A stretch of 64,000 nucleotides of DNA from Polyangiaceae bacterium (GTDB taxonomy: Bacteria > Myxococcota_A > Polyangia > Polyangiales > Polyangiaceae). The position numbers were made by a program, and so were the translations under genes. Location: assembly GCA_020848455.1 (NCBI GenBank), contig JADLAB010000446.1, positions 1-64,000 of the forward strand. Direction: 5' to 3'. Under the pieces are notes generated by a model. It was not told the DNA's origin. It saw only the letters and a program-made list of their open reading frames with translations, and made no database searches. Below, piece after piece: positions 16,326 through 23,340 of this stretch; within the stretch, counting starts at the first letter, position 1, and every line of letters begins with the position of its first letter.

Positions 16326-16841
16326 CTACTCCCGCTCCCACTCGCGCCGGACGGCGCGCCGCGCCAGCACCACGGCGCCGATCATGGCCGCGAGCAGCAC
16401 CACGGAGCCCACCTCGAACGGCAAGAGGTAGTCGTCGAGAAACGCGTGGCCGAGCCGCGCCGTCGACGGGTTCGTGGTCGTCGCCGGCTGCCGGTCCACC
16501 CAGGTGGTGGCCGTGGTCGCGACCTTCCCGAGGATGAGGAGCACCCCGGTCACGAGCGCGAAGCCCGCGATGAGACCCTGGCTCGGGTTCGACACCTTCA
16601 TCTCCTCGATCTTCGCGGTCAGCATGACCGCGAAGAGGATGAGGGTGAGCGTGCCGCCGACGTAGACGAGCACCTGGGTCGCCGCGATGAAGTCGGCGCG
16701 CAGCATCACGTACAGGCCGGCGACGCCGAGGAAGGTGCCGAGCAGGGCGAGGGCCGAGTGGATGATGTTCTTCGAAAAGGCGACGACCGCGGCCGAGGCG
16801 AGGGCCAGCGCGGCGAGCCCGTAGAACGCAACGGTGCCCAT
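16326..16841 (-). CDS. nuoJ: NADH-quinone oxidoreductase subunit J
   Basis: A 171-residue membrane protein with five predicted helices. AFSKNIIHSALALLGTFLGVAGLYVMLRADFIAATQVLVYVGG is the hallmark NuoJ region, with the helix break that contributes to proton translocation in complex I. It ends in a basic tail (RRAVRREWERE). The ATG at 16841 is nine bases downstream of a TAGCGT -10 with a TTGCGC -35 at 17 bp, so nuoJ is first in a two-gene unit with nuoK. Standing alone as a JK pair is unusual, because the genes normally lie inside nuoA-N. Confidence 0.95.
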   Translation of the reverse strand: MGTVAFYGLAALALASAAVVAFSKNIIHSALALLGTFLGVAGLYVMLRADFIAATQVLVYVGGTLTLILFAVMLTAKIEEMKVSNPSQGLIAGFALVTGVLLILGKVATTATTWVDRQPATTTNPSTARLGHAFLDDYLLPFEVGSVVLLAAMIGAVVLARRAVRREWERE

Positions 16842-16850
16842 GGCGGCGCG

Positions 16851-16879
16851 ACGCTAGCCCAGTGGCCGCCGCTGCGCAA
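16851..16879 (-). promoter_or_regulatory. Promoter of nuoJK
   Basis: On the minus strand, TTGCGC (16879-16874) and TAGCGT (16856-16851) are separated by 17 bp, and the nuoJ ATG follows nine bases later. The leader would be about three bases. This supports nuoJK being an independent transcription unit. Confidence 0.55.
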
Positions 16880-16915
16880 ACGCCCCGGCTCGCCGTGGCG
16901 CGTCGTTCCGCAACG

Positions 16916-18577
16916 TCAGTCCTCGGAGCCGCCGGCGAGCTCGAGCTTGTTCCGCGCCATGCGGCCGATCTTGGCCCGGCCGGCACGCTCGACGACGAGC
17001 CGCAGCAGCGCGTTCCCCGTCGGCTCGCCCTGCTCGGCGAAGTGGAAGCCGAGGTAGTAGAGCGTGTCGAGGTCGGCGCTCCTGTCACGACGCAGCGCCG
17101 CGAGCACGTCGAAGCCGCGGCGCAGGAGGCCCGCGACGAGCGCCAGGGCCTCGTCTCCCTCGCGCGCCGCGCGCGCCACGTCCTTCGGGCTCCGCTCGAG
17201 CTCGCCCATGGCGAGCGCCCACCTGTCCGCATCGGTCGCGAGCTCACTCCGGCAGAGCAGGCGCAGGACCTGGCTCGCCCGCTCCGGCTTGCCGCGCCCG
17301 AGCTTGTGCGCGAGGTCGCGCAGCCGCTCGGCCGTGAGCGCCGGCGCGGCGTCGCGCGCCACCTCGAGCGCCGCCTCCCAGCCACGGTCGCCGCGCGTGA
17401 GGCGGTCGAGCGCGTGGTCGAGGAGCTTCTTCCCCGCGGCGGCCGAGAGCTTGCTCGCGAGCGGTCGGAGCAGATCCGCGATGAGCCGCGCGCGCTCCGC
17501 GTCCTCGCACGCGGCCAGGGCCGCCGCGAGCGCTCCGGCCGCGTCGTCGCGGTGCGCGAGCGCGTGCGCCGCGAGCGCCGCCCGGCGCGGCTCCGCCTCC
17601 GCGACGACCGCCACGAGGGCCTCCACGGACGCCTCGTCGTCGCGCCGCGCCAGCATCTCGGCCACCGCGGTCGCGCGCGCCTCCTCCGGGTGGCGGAGGA
17701 GCGCCGCGAGTCGGCCCGCAGCCCCGGGGGCCACGGACAGCCCCGAGAGCGTCATCAGCGCGGTCTGCGCCAGCGAGCGGTCCGGGTCCTCGGCCGCCTT
17801 GACCAGCGCGTCGACGACCTTGGCGTCCGCCTTCTTGCCGGCGCTCGCGAAGCGGAGCGCGATGAGCGCCTCCTGGCGCACGCCGGCCGGCAGCCCGGGG
17901 CGTGCGAACTCGAGCAGGAGCGGCGCCGCTCGCTCGTCCTCGAGGTAGCCCACCATCTTCAGCGCGGCGCGCACCGCGCCCGCCGTGCCGGCCCCCTTGT
18001 CGCGGCGCTCGGCCTCGCGCGCGGCCCTCGGCTCCTTGCCGCGCCGCGCGAGGAAGCGCTCGAGCTCGGCGAGGTAGGCGCCGCGGGTGCGCGCATCGGC
18101 CTCGCGGATCTGCGGTCGCATCGCGACGGCCGCCGCCACCGCCGCCTCCTCGTCGGTCTCGTCGAAGCTCGCGAGCAGGGCGCCGAGGGCCTGCTTGCCG
18201 CCGAGCCGCGCGAGCGCCGTCTCGAGCGCCCGATGCTCCTCCGGCGTGGCCTGCTTCATGCGCGCCTTCAGCGCCGGCAGCGCTGCCTTGCCGAGCCGGA
18301 CGAGCGCGGCGAGCGCGGCCTCGCGCACCCCGGCGTCGCGCGCGGTGCACGCCCCGACGACCACCTCGGCCGCGTCCGGAGCCCCGAGCTCGGCGAGGGC
18401 CTCGAGCGCGTGCCGCTGCACGAGCGGGCCGTCGGCCGGCACGACGGCGCACAGGGCCCGCACCACCTTGGGGCTCGCGTCGCCGAGCTCGCCGAGCACG
18501 ATGGCCGCGGCGGCGCGTCGCTCCGGCTCGGGGTGCGCGAGCAGCGCGGCGATGCGCTCGACGGCGTTCGCTGACAT
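16916..18577 (-). CDS. HEAT-repeat protein
   Basis: A 553-residue, Ala/Leu/Arg-rich, all-helical protein built of HEAT or HEAT-PBS-like repeats; units such as AAAIVLGELGDASPKVVRALCAVV and REAALAALVRLGKAALPAL recur every 30-40 residues. No signal peptide, membrane helix or catalytic motif is seen, so it is likely a cytoplasmic scaffold. The ATG at 18577 begins the repeat region; longer frames upstream are antisense to the kinase gene at 18684. The two genes are divergent with a gap of about 105 bases. Partner unknown. Confidence 0.85.
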   Translation of the reverse strand: MSANAVERIAALLAHPEPERRAAAAIVLGELGDASPKVVRALCAVVPADGPLVQRHALEALAELGAPDAAEVVVGACTARDAGVREAALAALVRLGKAALPALKARMKQATPEEHRALETALARLGGKQALGALLASFDETDEEAAVAAAVAMRPQIREADARTRGAYLAELERFLARRGKEPRAAREAERRDKGAGTAGAVRAALKMVGYLEDERAAPLLLEFARPGLPAGVRQEALIALRFASAGKKADAKVVDALVKAAEDPDRSLAQTALMTLSGLSVAPGAAGRLAALLRHPEEARATAVAEMLARRDDEASVEALVAVVAEAEPRRAALAAHALAHRDDAAGALAAALAACEDAERARLIADLLRPLASKLSAAAGKKLLDHALDRLTRGDRGWEAALEVARDAAPALTAERLRDLAHKLGRGKPERASQVLRLLCRSELATDADRWALAMGELERSPKDVARAAREGDEALALVAGLLRRGFDVLAALRRDRSADLDTLYYLGFHFAEQGEPTGNALLRLVVERAGRAKIGRMARNKLELAGGSED

Positions 18578-18683
18578 GGCGCGCGATTGTCGCCAATTTC
18601 GTCGGCCCGCGAAACGGGGAATCCGCGCATGGGTCCCCGGGCTTCCTCTCCGCACACCCGGCCCGTTGGGGTAGAGTTCCGCC

Positions 18684-19790
18684 GTGAGCCTCTCGGCCGG
18701 CGACCGCGTCGCAGACGATCTCGAGCTGCTCCGGCCCCTGGGCCGTGGCGGCATGGGAATGCTGTGGATCGCGCGTGACCTCGGCATGCAGCGCGAGGTC
18801 GTCGTGAAGTTCGTGTCCGACGAGGTCGGCGCCGAGCACAGCGAGGAGGCGCTGCACCGTTTCGAGCGCGAGGACCGCGCCATCCAGCGGGCGACCAGCC
18901 CGTACGTGGTTCAGGTGTACGGCTCGGGCCTCACCGCCGACGGCCTGCCGTACATCGTGATGGAGTACCTCGACGGCGAGAGCCTCGCCGATCGCATCGA
19001 CCACGGCGGCCCCATGGGCCTGCCGGAGGTGGCCGAGATCGTGAGCCAGGTCGCCAAGGGGCTCAGCGTCGCGCACGAGCGCGGCATCGTTCACCGCGAC
19101 GTCAAGCCCGACAACGTGTTTCTGGTGCGCAGCCAGGGCGAGCTGCGGGTGAAGCTCATCGATTTCGGCGTCGCCAAGGTCACGGGCGGGGGCTCCTTCG
19201 TCACCAAGGCCGGCGCGATGATTGGCACCATCGCCTACATGAGCCCCGAGGCGCTGCGCGACTCGAGCAGCGTGGACCACCGCTCCGATCTGTGGGCGCT
19301 CGGCGTCGTGGCCTACGAAATGGTGACGCGGCACCTGCCGTTCTACCGCAAGAACGACTACGAGCATTGCCTCGCGATCATGCGCGGCAAGTTCGTGATG
19401 GCGAGCGCGCTCGTGGCGGGCCTGCCCCCCGCGCTCGACGCCTGGTTCGCCCGGGCGCTCGCCGTCAAGCCCGAGGGGCGCTTCTCCTCGGCGCGCGAGC
19501 TCGCCGCCGAGCTGCAGGCCGCGGTGAATCCGACGTCGGTGGCCGTGATCCGGCAGCGCTTGGTGGCATTCACGCGCAGCACCTGGGCGGGCGGTGCGCA
19601 GCCCTGGGATCCGGTCGCGCTCACCCGGCACCTCGCCGGCTCGACGCCGCCGTACCCCGAGATCTGGCGCCCGGAGCACCTCGGCACGGCGAGCGAGCTC
19701 ATCGCGGACGCCATGCGCGCCGGCCTCGACCGAACCTCGATCGTGAAGGCCATCGTCTGGGGGTTCGCGACCCAGGCCGACCCGGGCTGA
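18684..19790 (+). CDS. Soluble Ser/Thr protein kinase
   Basis: A 368-residue Hanks-type kinase: Gly loop LGRGGMGMLW, Lys42 in VVVK, HRDVKPDN (Asp139, Lys141, Asn144), DFG at 160-162, GTIAYMSPEA. The kinase domain ends near 275. The remaining 90 residues (RLVAFTRSTWAGGAQPWDP and WRPEHLGTASELIADAMRAGLD) form no recognised domain, and there is no transmembrane helix. Start: the GTG at 18684 follows TAGAGT (18672-18677) by exactly six bases, the leaderless spacing seen elsewhere in the window; no -35 is evident. Divergent from the HEAT-repeat gene. Confidence 0.92.
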   Translation: MSLSAGDRVADDLELLRPLGRGGMGMLWIARDLGMQREVVVKFVSDEVGAEHSEEALHRFEREDRAIQRATSPYVVQVYGSGLTADGLPYIVMEYLDGESLADRIDHGGPMGLPEVAEIVSQVAKGLSVAHERGIVHRDVKPDNVFLVRSQGELRVKLIDFGVAKVTGGGSFVTKAGAMIGTIAYMSPEALRDSSSVDHRSDLWALGVVAYEMVTRHLPFYRKNDYEHCLAIMRGKFVMASALVAGLPPALDAWFARALAVKPEGRFSSARELAAELQAAVNPTSVAVIRQRLVAFTRSTWAGGAQPWDPVALTRHLAGSTPPYPEIWRPEHLGTASELIADAMRAGLDRTSIVKAIVWGFATQADPG

Positions 19791-19825
19791 TCGAGCCAAA
19801 ACGACGCCGCCATGTCGGTATGGGC

Positions 19826-19854
19826 TTGACCCGACCCGCAACCTTCCTTATTCG
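19826..19854 (+). promoter_or_regulatory. Promoter of the histone-like gene at 19896
   Basis: TTGACC (19826-19831) and TATTCG (19849-19854) are 17 bp apart. The downstream leader of about 35 bases is unusually AT-rich for this region and holds ACGGAGAAG, a plausible ribosome-binding site, 7-15 bases before the ATG. This looks like a conventional leadered, probably strong, promoter. Confidence 0.45.
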
Positions 19855-19895
19855 TGACTAGGCATTTGTTCACCTATCGCACGGAGAAGACAACG

Positions 19896-20444
19896 ATGGC
19901 AGGCAACGATCCATTCTTGGCGGGGTTGGTCAGCTACGTTCGCGGCATGTCGGACGAGGCGATTCTCGCGCTCGTACGCGACAAGGTCGGCGTGGGCACC
20001 CCGGCAAAGCCGGCGGCGGTCCGGCCGCCTGTCCGCAAGGCGCCCCGGCCCGTCGCCGCGCCGGCGCCGGCGCCCCGCCCCGCCGCCGCGCCTGCGCCCG
20101 CGGCCGCTGCACGGGCAGCTGCCCCGCGCAAGAAGGCCGCCGCGCCGCGCCCGGTGGCGCGCCGCGACTCCGCCGCCCGCGACCAGCTCCTCGACGTGGT
20201 CGAGAAGGCCGTCAAGGCCTCCAAGGGCCTGAGCGCGAGCGAGGTCGCCAAGGCGACGAGCACGCCGCAGGCCCGCGTGTCGACGGCGCTGCGCGAGCTC
20301 AAGCTCGCCAAGCGCATCTTCCAGGGCGGCGACCGGCGCTTCGCGCGCTATGCGGGCGACACGAAGACGGCCGTGACGGCGAGCGAGACGGCGCGCAAGA
20401 CCGCCGCGGGGCCGCTCGCCAAGGGCAAGGCTCGCAAGGGCTGA
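19896..20444 (+). CDS. Histone H1-like DNA-binding protein with winged-helix domain
   Basis: A 182-residue basic protein in three parts. Residues 1-32 are a short helical domain (DPFLAGLVSYVRGMSDEAIL). Residues 33-92 are a Pro/Ala/Lys/Arg-rich disordered stretch like histone H1 tails (RKAPRPVAAPAPAP and similar). Residues 93-153 form a winged-helix-like domain (RDQLLDVVEKAVKASKGLSASEVAKAT, then QARVSTALRELKLAKRIFQGGDRRFARY). The tail after 155 is Lys/Ala-rich. A nucleoid-associated or global regulator role is inference. The ATG at 19896 has a good ribosome-binding site. Monocistronic, flanked by its own promoter and hairpin terminators. Confidence 0.82.
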   Translation: MAGNDPFLAGLVSYVRGMSDEAILALVRDKVGVGTPAKPAAVRPPVRKAPRPVAAPAPAPRPAAAPAPAAAARAAAPRKKAAAPRPVARRDSAARDQLLDVVEKAVKASKGLSASEVAKATSTPQARVSTALRELKLAKRIFQGGDRRFARYAGDTKTAVTASETARKTAAGPLAKGKARKG

Positions 20445-20450
20445 GTCACC

Positions 20451-20483
20451 GGGAGCGCACCGGCTCGAGTCGAGTGCGCTCCC
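20451..20483 (+). terminator. Hairpin terminator after the histone-like gene
   Basis: GGGAGCGCAC (20451-20460) pairs perfectly over ten bases with GTGCGCTCCC (20474-20483), six bases after the stop codon. A short C-run rather than a T-run follows. Confidence 0.6.
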
Positions 20484-20497
20484 CCATTCCGCGGAGG

Positions 20498-20526
20498 GGC
20501 CGCCGTGTGCTGTGCGCACGGCGGCC
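20498..20526. terminator. Second hairpin in the convergent gap
   Basis: GGCCGCCGTG (20498-20507) and CACGGCGGCC (20517-20526) form a perfect ten-base stem, followed by the T-rich TCGTCTCGTTTGTC. Together with the previous hairpin this makes a tandem terminator for the plus-strand gene; it can also act on minus-strand transcripts. Confidence 0.55.
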
Positions 20527-20604
20527 TCGTCTCGTTTGTCGGTCTGGCCGGCTCATGCCGCGACCCACCGTAGCCTGAAGCCGGTAGCCCGAAGCCACGA
20601 GTGC

Positions 20605-20622
20605 TTCGCCCGAAAGGGCGAA
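20605..20622 (-). terminator. Small GNRA-loop hairpin after the lipoprotein gene ending 20632
   Basis: TTCGCCC (20605-20611) and GGGCGAA (20616-20622) form a seven-base stem closed by GAAA on the plus strand (TTTC on the minus). It lies ten bases beyond the minus-strand stop codon and is a likely end of that transcript. Confidence 0.4.
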
Positions 20623-20631
20623 ACGCGAGTC

Positions 20632-22116
20632 TCAGGGCGGCGCCCAGTTCTGCCCGGCGTCGTCGGACGCCAGCAGGAACCAGCCGCGCCGCGGGGTGCC
20701 GGCAATGTCGCCCGAGAGCAGCATGAGCGTCCGGGCGGGCAGACCGATGAGCGCGCCGAGCTGGATCCGACCCGCGCCGACGTTGCCCTCGCCGATGGTG
20801 CGCGACTGCTCGAAGCTCTGTCCGCCGTCGAGCGAGTGGCTCACGTAGAGGCCCCAGCGCGCGTTCGTGTGGATGTCCACGACGCCCACGCTGCCTTTGG
20901 GCGTGCCGACTGCGACCAGCTGGTGCTCCTTCGCCTCGGGCCAGATCTTGAAGGGCCGGTTGCGGGTCGCGACGCACTTGCCGTCGAAGGTGCAGGTGAC
21001 GACGGTCGGCGCCTTGGCTTTCTCGTCGAAGCTCTCGAGCACCACCGCCTGGTCGCTGCACCCGAGCCATTGGGCCGTGGCGGGTGCCTTGCCGATTTCG
21101 GCGGGCAGCGCGAAGCGCACGCTCTTCGCCGATGATATCGCGACGACCTGGAGCGAGGAGCCCGCGCCGAGGCGCTGGAAGGACCAGCCCATGAACTCGC
21201 AGCCGGGCGGCTGCGCCAGCGCGTCCCAGGTGTTCGCGTCGCCCTTCGGGCCCTCGACCTTGGTGCCGCTCGCGAGCTTCTCGCCCGGCCGCGGCCACGG
21301 GCGGACCACGATGTCCGAGCCCTGCACCGACACGAGCATCGGCGGGCGGCCGTAGGGGACGGAAACGAAACGCTCGCCCGAGGGCAGCGGCAGGTCGGCC
21401 GGGCGCGGTTGCGGCGGCGGCGCGGCGTACGCAATGGCCCCGGGCACCACCACCGCGGCGAGGTCCGCGGCGAGCACGGCGGGGATCACCGCCGGAGCGT
21501 CGATGCGCGCATTCTTGAGCGGCGCGTCCGGGCCCACGATGGGCACGGGTGGGGTGAGCTGCGTGCCGTCCGGCGTCGGGAACGCGAGCGACAGGCGATC
21601 CCAGCCGGTCGCCGCCGCGGGCGGCTTCTTCGGCGCCTTCGGCGAGGGCGGCGGTGCGGCGCTCGGCTTGTCGCGCGTCGCGAACGCCACGACCAGCGCT
21701 CCCTCCGCGCCGACACCCCAGCCGTTCCATTGCTCGGGCCGGGAGCGGAGCATCTGCCAAGCGCCGCCGCGCGCCGTGGTGCGCAGGGCGAGCGTCTCCT
21801 CGTCGGTGTGACCGATGAGGACGGCGCCGCCCTCCGCGAAGACGACGGCCCGGTCCCAGATCATGCTGGACGACACCGTCTGGCCCGCCGCCTCGTGGAG
21901 CGGAAGCGCCGCACCGATGTCCGTTCTCAGGCCCTCGAAGGTGGCGTCGCCGGCGCGCATGGGCGTGAAGGGCGGCGGCGGCTCCTCCTGCTTCTTGTCG
22001 CCGCACCCGACGGCGAGCAGCAGCGCCGCGGTCGCCGCGAGCGCGCCCCGCCTGGGCGGGCGCGCCTCCGCGCGCGCCGTGCCGCCTCCGGGGCTCGGCC
22101 TGCCCTCAGTCGCCAT
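20632..22116 (-). CDS. Lipoprotein with BNR/sialidase-like beta-propeller repeats
   Basis: A 494-residue protein. A basic N-terminus and hydrophobic stretch end in the lipobox LAVGC, with the lipidated Cys at 38, followed by GDKKQEEPPPP. The mature part is beta-rich with sialidase-type Asp-box elements (SHSLDGGQSFEQSRTIGE and LLASDDAGQNWAPP, the S-x-D-x-G-x-x-W/F pattern) and a Cys pair in VTCTFDGKCVA. This suggests a propeller fold on the periplasmic face; enzyme activity cannot be claimed. The ATG at 22116 overlaps the upstream SUMF1-like lipoprotein gene by 11 bases, so the two are one operon. Confidence 0.83.
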   Translation of the reverse strand: MATEGRPSPGGGTARAEARPPRRGALAATAALLLAVGCGDKKQEEPPPPFTPMRAGDATFEGLRTDIGAALPLHEAAGQTVSSSMIWDRAVVFAEGGAVLIGHTDEETLALRTTARGGAWQMLRSRPEQWNGWGVGAEGALVVAFATRDKPSAAPPPSPKAPKKPPAAATGWDRLSLAFPTPDGTQLTPPVPIVGPDAPLKNARIDAPAVIPAVLAADLAAVVVPGAIAYAAPPPQPRPADLPLPSGERFVSVPYGRPPMLVSVQGSDIVVRPWPRPGEKLASGTKVEGPKGDANTWDALAQPPGCEFMGWSFQRLGAGSSLQVVAISSAKSVRFALPAEIGKAPATAQWLGCSDQAVVLESFDEKAKAPTVVTCTFDGKCVATRNRPFKIWPEAKEHQLVAVGTPKGSVGVVDIHTNARWGLYVSHSLDGGQSFEQSRTIGEGNVGAGRIQLGALIGLPARTLMLLSGDIAGTPRRGWFLLASDDAGQNWAPP

Positions 22117-23230
22117 CGCGCGGGTCGAGGCAGCAGCGAAAGCCGGTCGAATAGTCGTGGTAGTCGAATGGATGAGCCGTGGTGGCATACTCGCAGCCGT
22201 CGCCGTTGATCTTCGTGTCCAGGTAGAAACCGCCGCGGAACGTGCCCGCGGGGTCGTCGACCCACTCATGGAGGTTGCCCACCATGTCGAAGGTCCCGTA
22301 CGCGTTGGTGCAGCCCGCGTGCTCGCCGGTCCGGGCCACGGTGTGGTCGAGCTGGTTGATGAGCGGGTTCTGCATGCCCTCGTACCACATGCGGTCGTCG
22401 GGCAAGCGCAGGCTCGCGAACGCCTGCTTGACCGGGTGCGCGGAGCGTCCGCCGTCGTTGCACACGCCGCGCTGCCGCTCGTCGCCGTACGGGAAGGTGG
22501 TGTCGTTGGGCCCGCGGCACGCGCGCTCCCACTCCTCGGGCTGGCACAGGCGCTTGCCTGCCGCGGCGCACGCCTCCGCGGCCTGTGCGCCGCTGAGGTA
22601 GCCCTGCGGGACGACCCCGGCCCGCGACACGGCGCGCAGCCGCGCGCCCTTCGGACCCACCGACACGCGCTCGGGTGGCGGGCTCTGGTAGGGCGACCAG
22701 GCCGTCTCCGCGCCGTCCGGCGCCACGACGACGAGCGAGGCCTCCCAGCGGTCGACGCACACCTGTCCGTCGACGAGCGCCATGTCCTCGGGGCACGGCG
22801 CCGCAGGGTGCGCGGCCGGCCCGCGCCCGCCCGTGTCGAGCGAGCTCGGCGCCGCGTCGCCGTGTGCGAGCGGCTCCGCGGCGCTCGGCGTCGCGCCCTG
22901 CGGGGACCCCGCGGCGGGTGGGCTGCTCGGCGGTGCCTCCTTGCCCCGGACGGTCGGGGTCGGTGCGGCCTCCACGGCGCCGGCGTGCCCGGCCGGGGTC
23001 TGCTCGCGCGCGACGCCGTCGGTCGCGCCGAGCTCCGCGGGACTCGTCGCGCCGCGACCGGCGCCCGCAGCGGGCGTGCACGCCGCCGTCGTGCCGAGCG
23101 CCGCGACGAGCGCGAGCGCGGCGCCGCCGCGACGCACCGCCGCCGCGCGCGGCGCGCACACCGCGACCGTCGGGCGCTGTGCCGGCCGTGCGCCGCTCAC
23201 GCCCCGAGCGGGCCCGTCGCCGAGTGGCAT
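22106..23230 (-). CDS. Lipoprotein with SUMF1/FGE-like domain
   Basis: A 374-residue protein. The signal peptide ends in a lipobox with Cys51 (GTTAAC), followed by a Pro/Ala/Thr-rich linker and a formylglycine-generating-enzyme-type domain at about 145-372. Family landmarks are DMALVDGQVCVDRWEAS, AGKRLCQPEEWERACRGP, GTFDMVGNLHEWVDD, RGGFYLD and the terminal TGFRCC. The paired active-site cysteines of true FGE (C-x4-C between RGGS and the last C) are absent, so it is more likely a binding or structural protein than a sulfatase activator. A promoter lies six bases upstream of the ATG. Co-transcribed with the propeller lipoprotein. Confidence 0.87.
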   Translation of the reverse strand: MPLGDGPARGVSGARPAQRPTVAVCAPRAAAVRRGGAALALVAALGTTAACTPAAGAGRGATSPAELGATDGVAREQTPAGHAGAVEAAPTPTVRGKEAPPSSPPAAGSPQGATPSAAEPLAHGDAAPSSLDTGGRGPAAHPAAPCPEDMALVDGQVCVDRWEASLVVVAPDGAETAWSPYQSPPPERVSVGPKGARLRAVSRAGVVPQGYLSGAQAAEACAAAGKRLCQPEEWERACRGPNDTTFPYGDERQRGVCNDGGRSAHPVKQAFASLRLPDDRMWYEGMQNPLINQLDHTVARTGEHAGCTNAYGTFDMVGNLHEWVDDPAGTFRGGFYLDTKINGDGCEYATTAHPFDYHDYSTGFRCCLDPRDGD

Positions 23231-23236
23231 CTCGCG

Positions 23237-23265
23237 AGCATCGCGCGCCCGCGCCGCATCACCAA
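23237..23265 (-). promoter_or_regulatory. Leaderless promoter of the SUMF1-like gene at 23230
   Basis: On the minus strand, TTGGTG (23265-23260), a 17-bp spacer and GATGCT (23242-23237) are followed by six bases and then the ATG. The -10 is weak, but the six-base distance matches the other leaderless starts. Confidence 0.4.
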
Positions 23266-23340
23266 GTGTTTTCTCGTGCGCCGGCCGGCGGCGGCGCGGG
23301 ATTCTTCCTTCCACCGCCCCGCTCTGACATCCTCGCTCCG

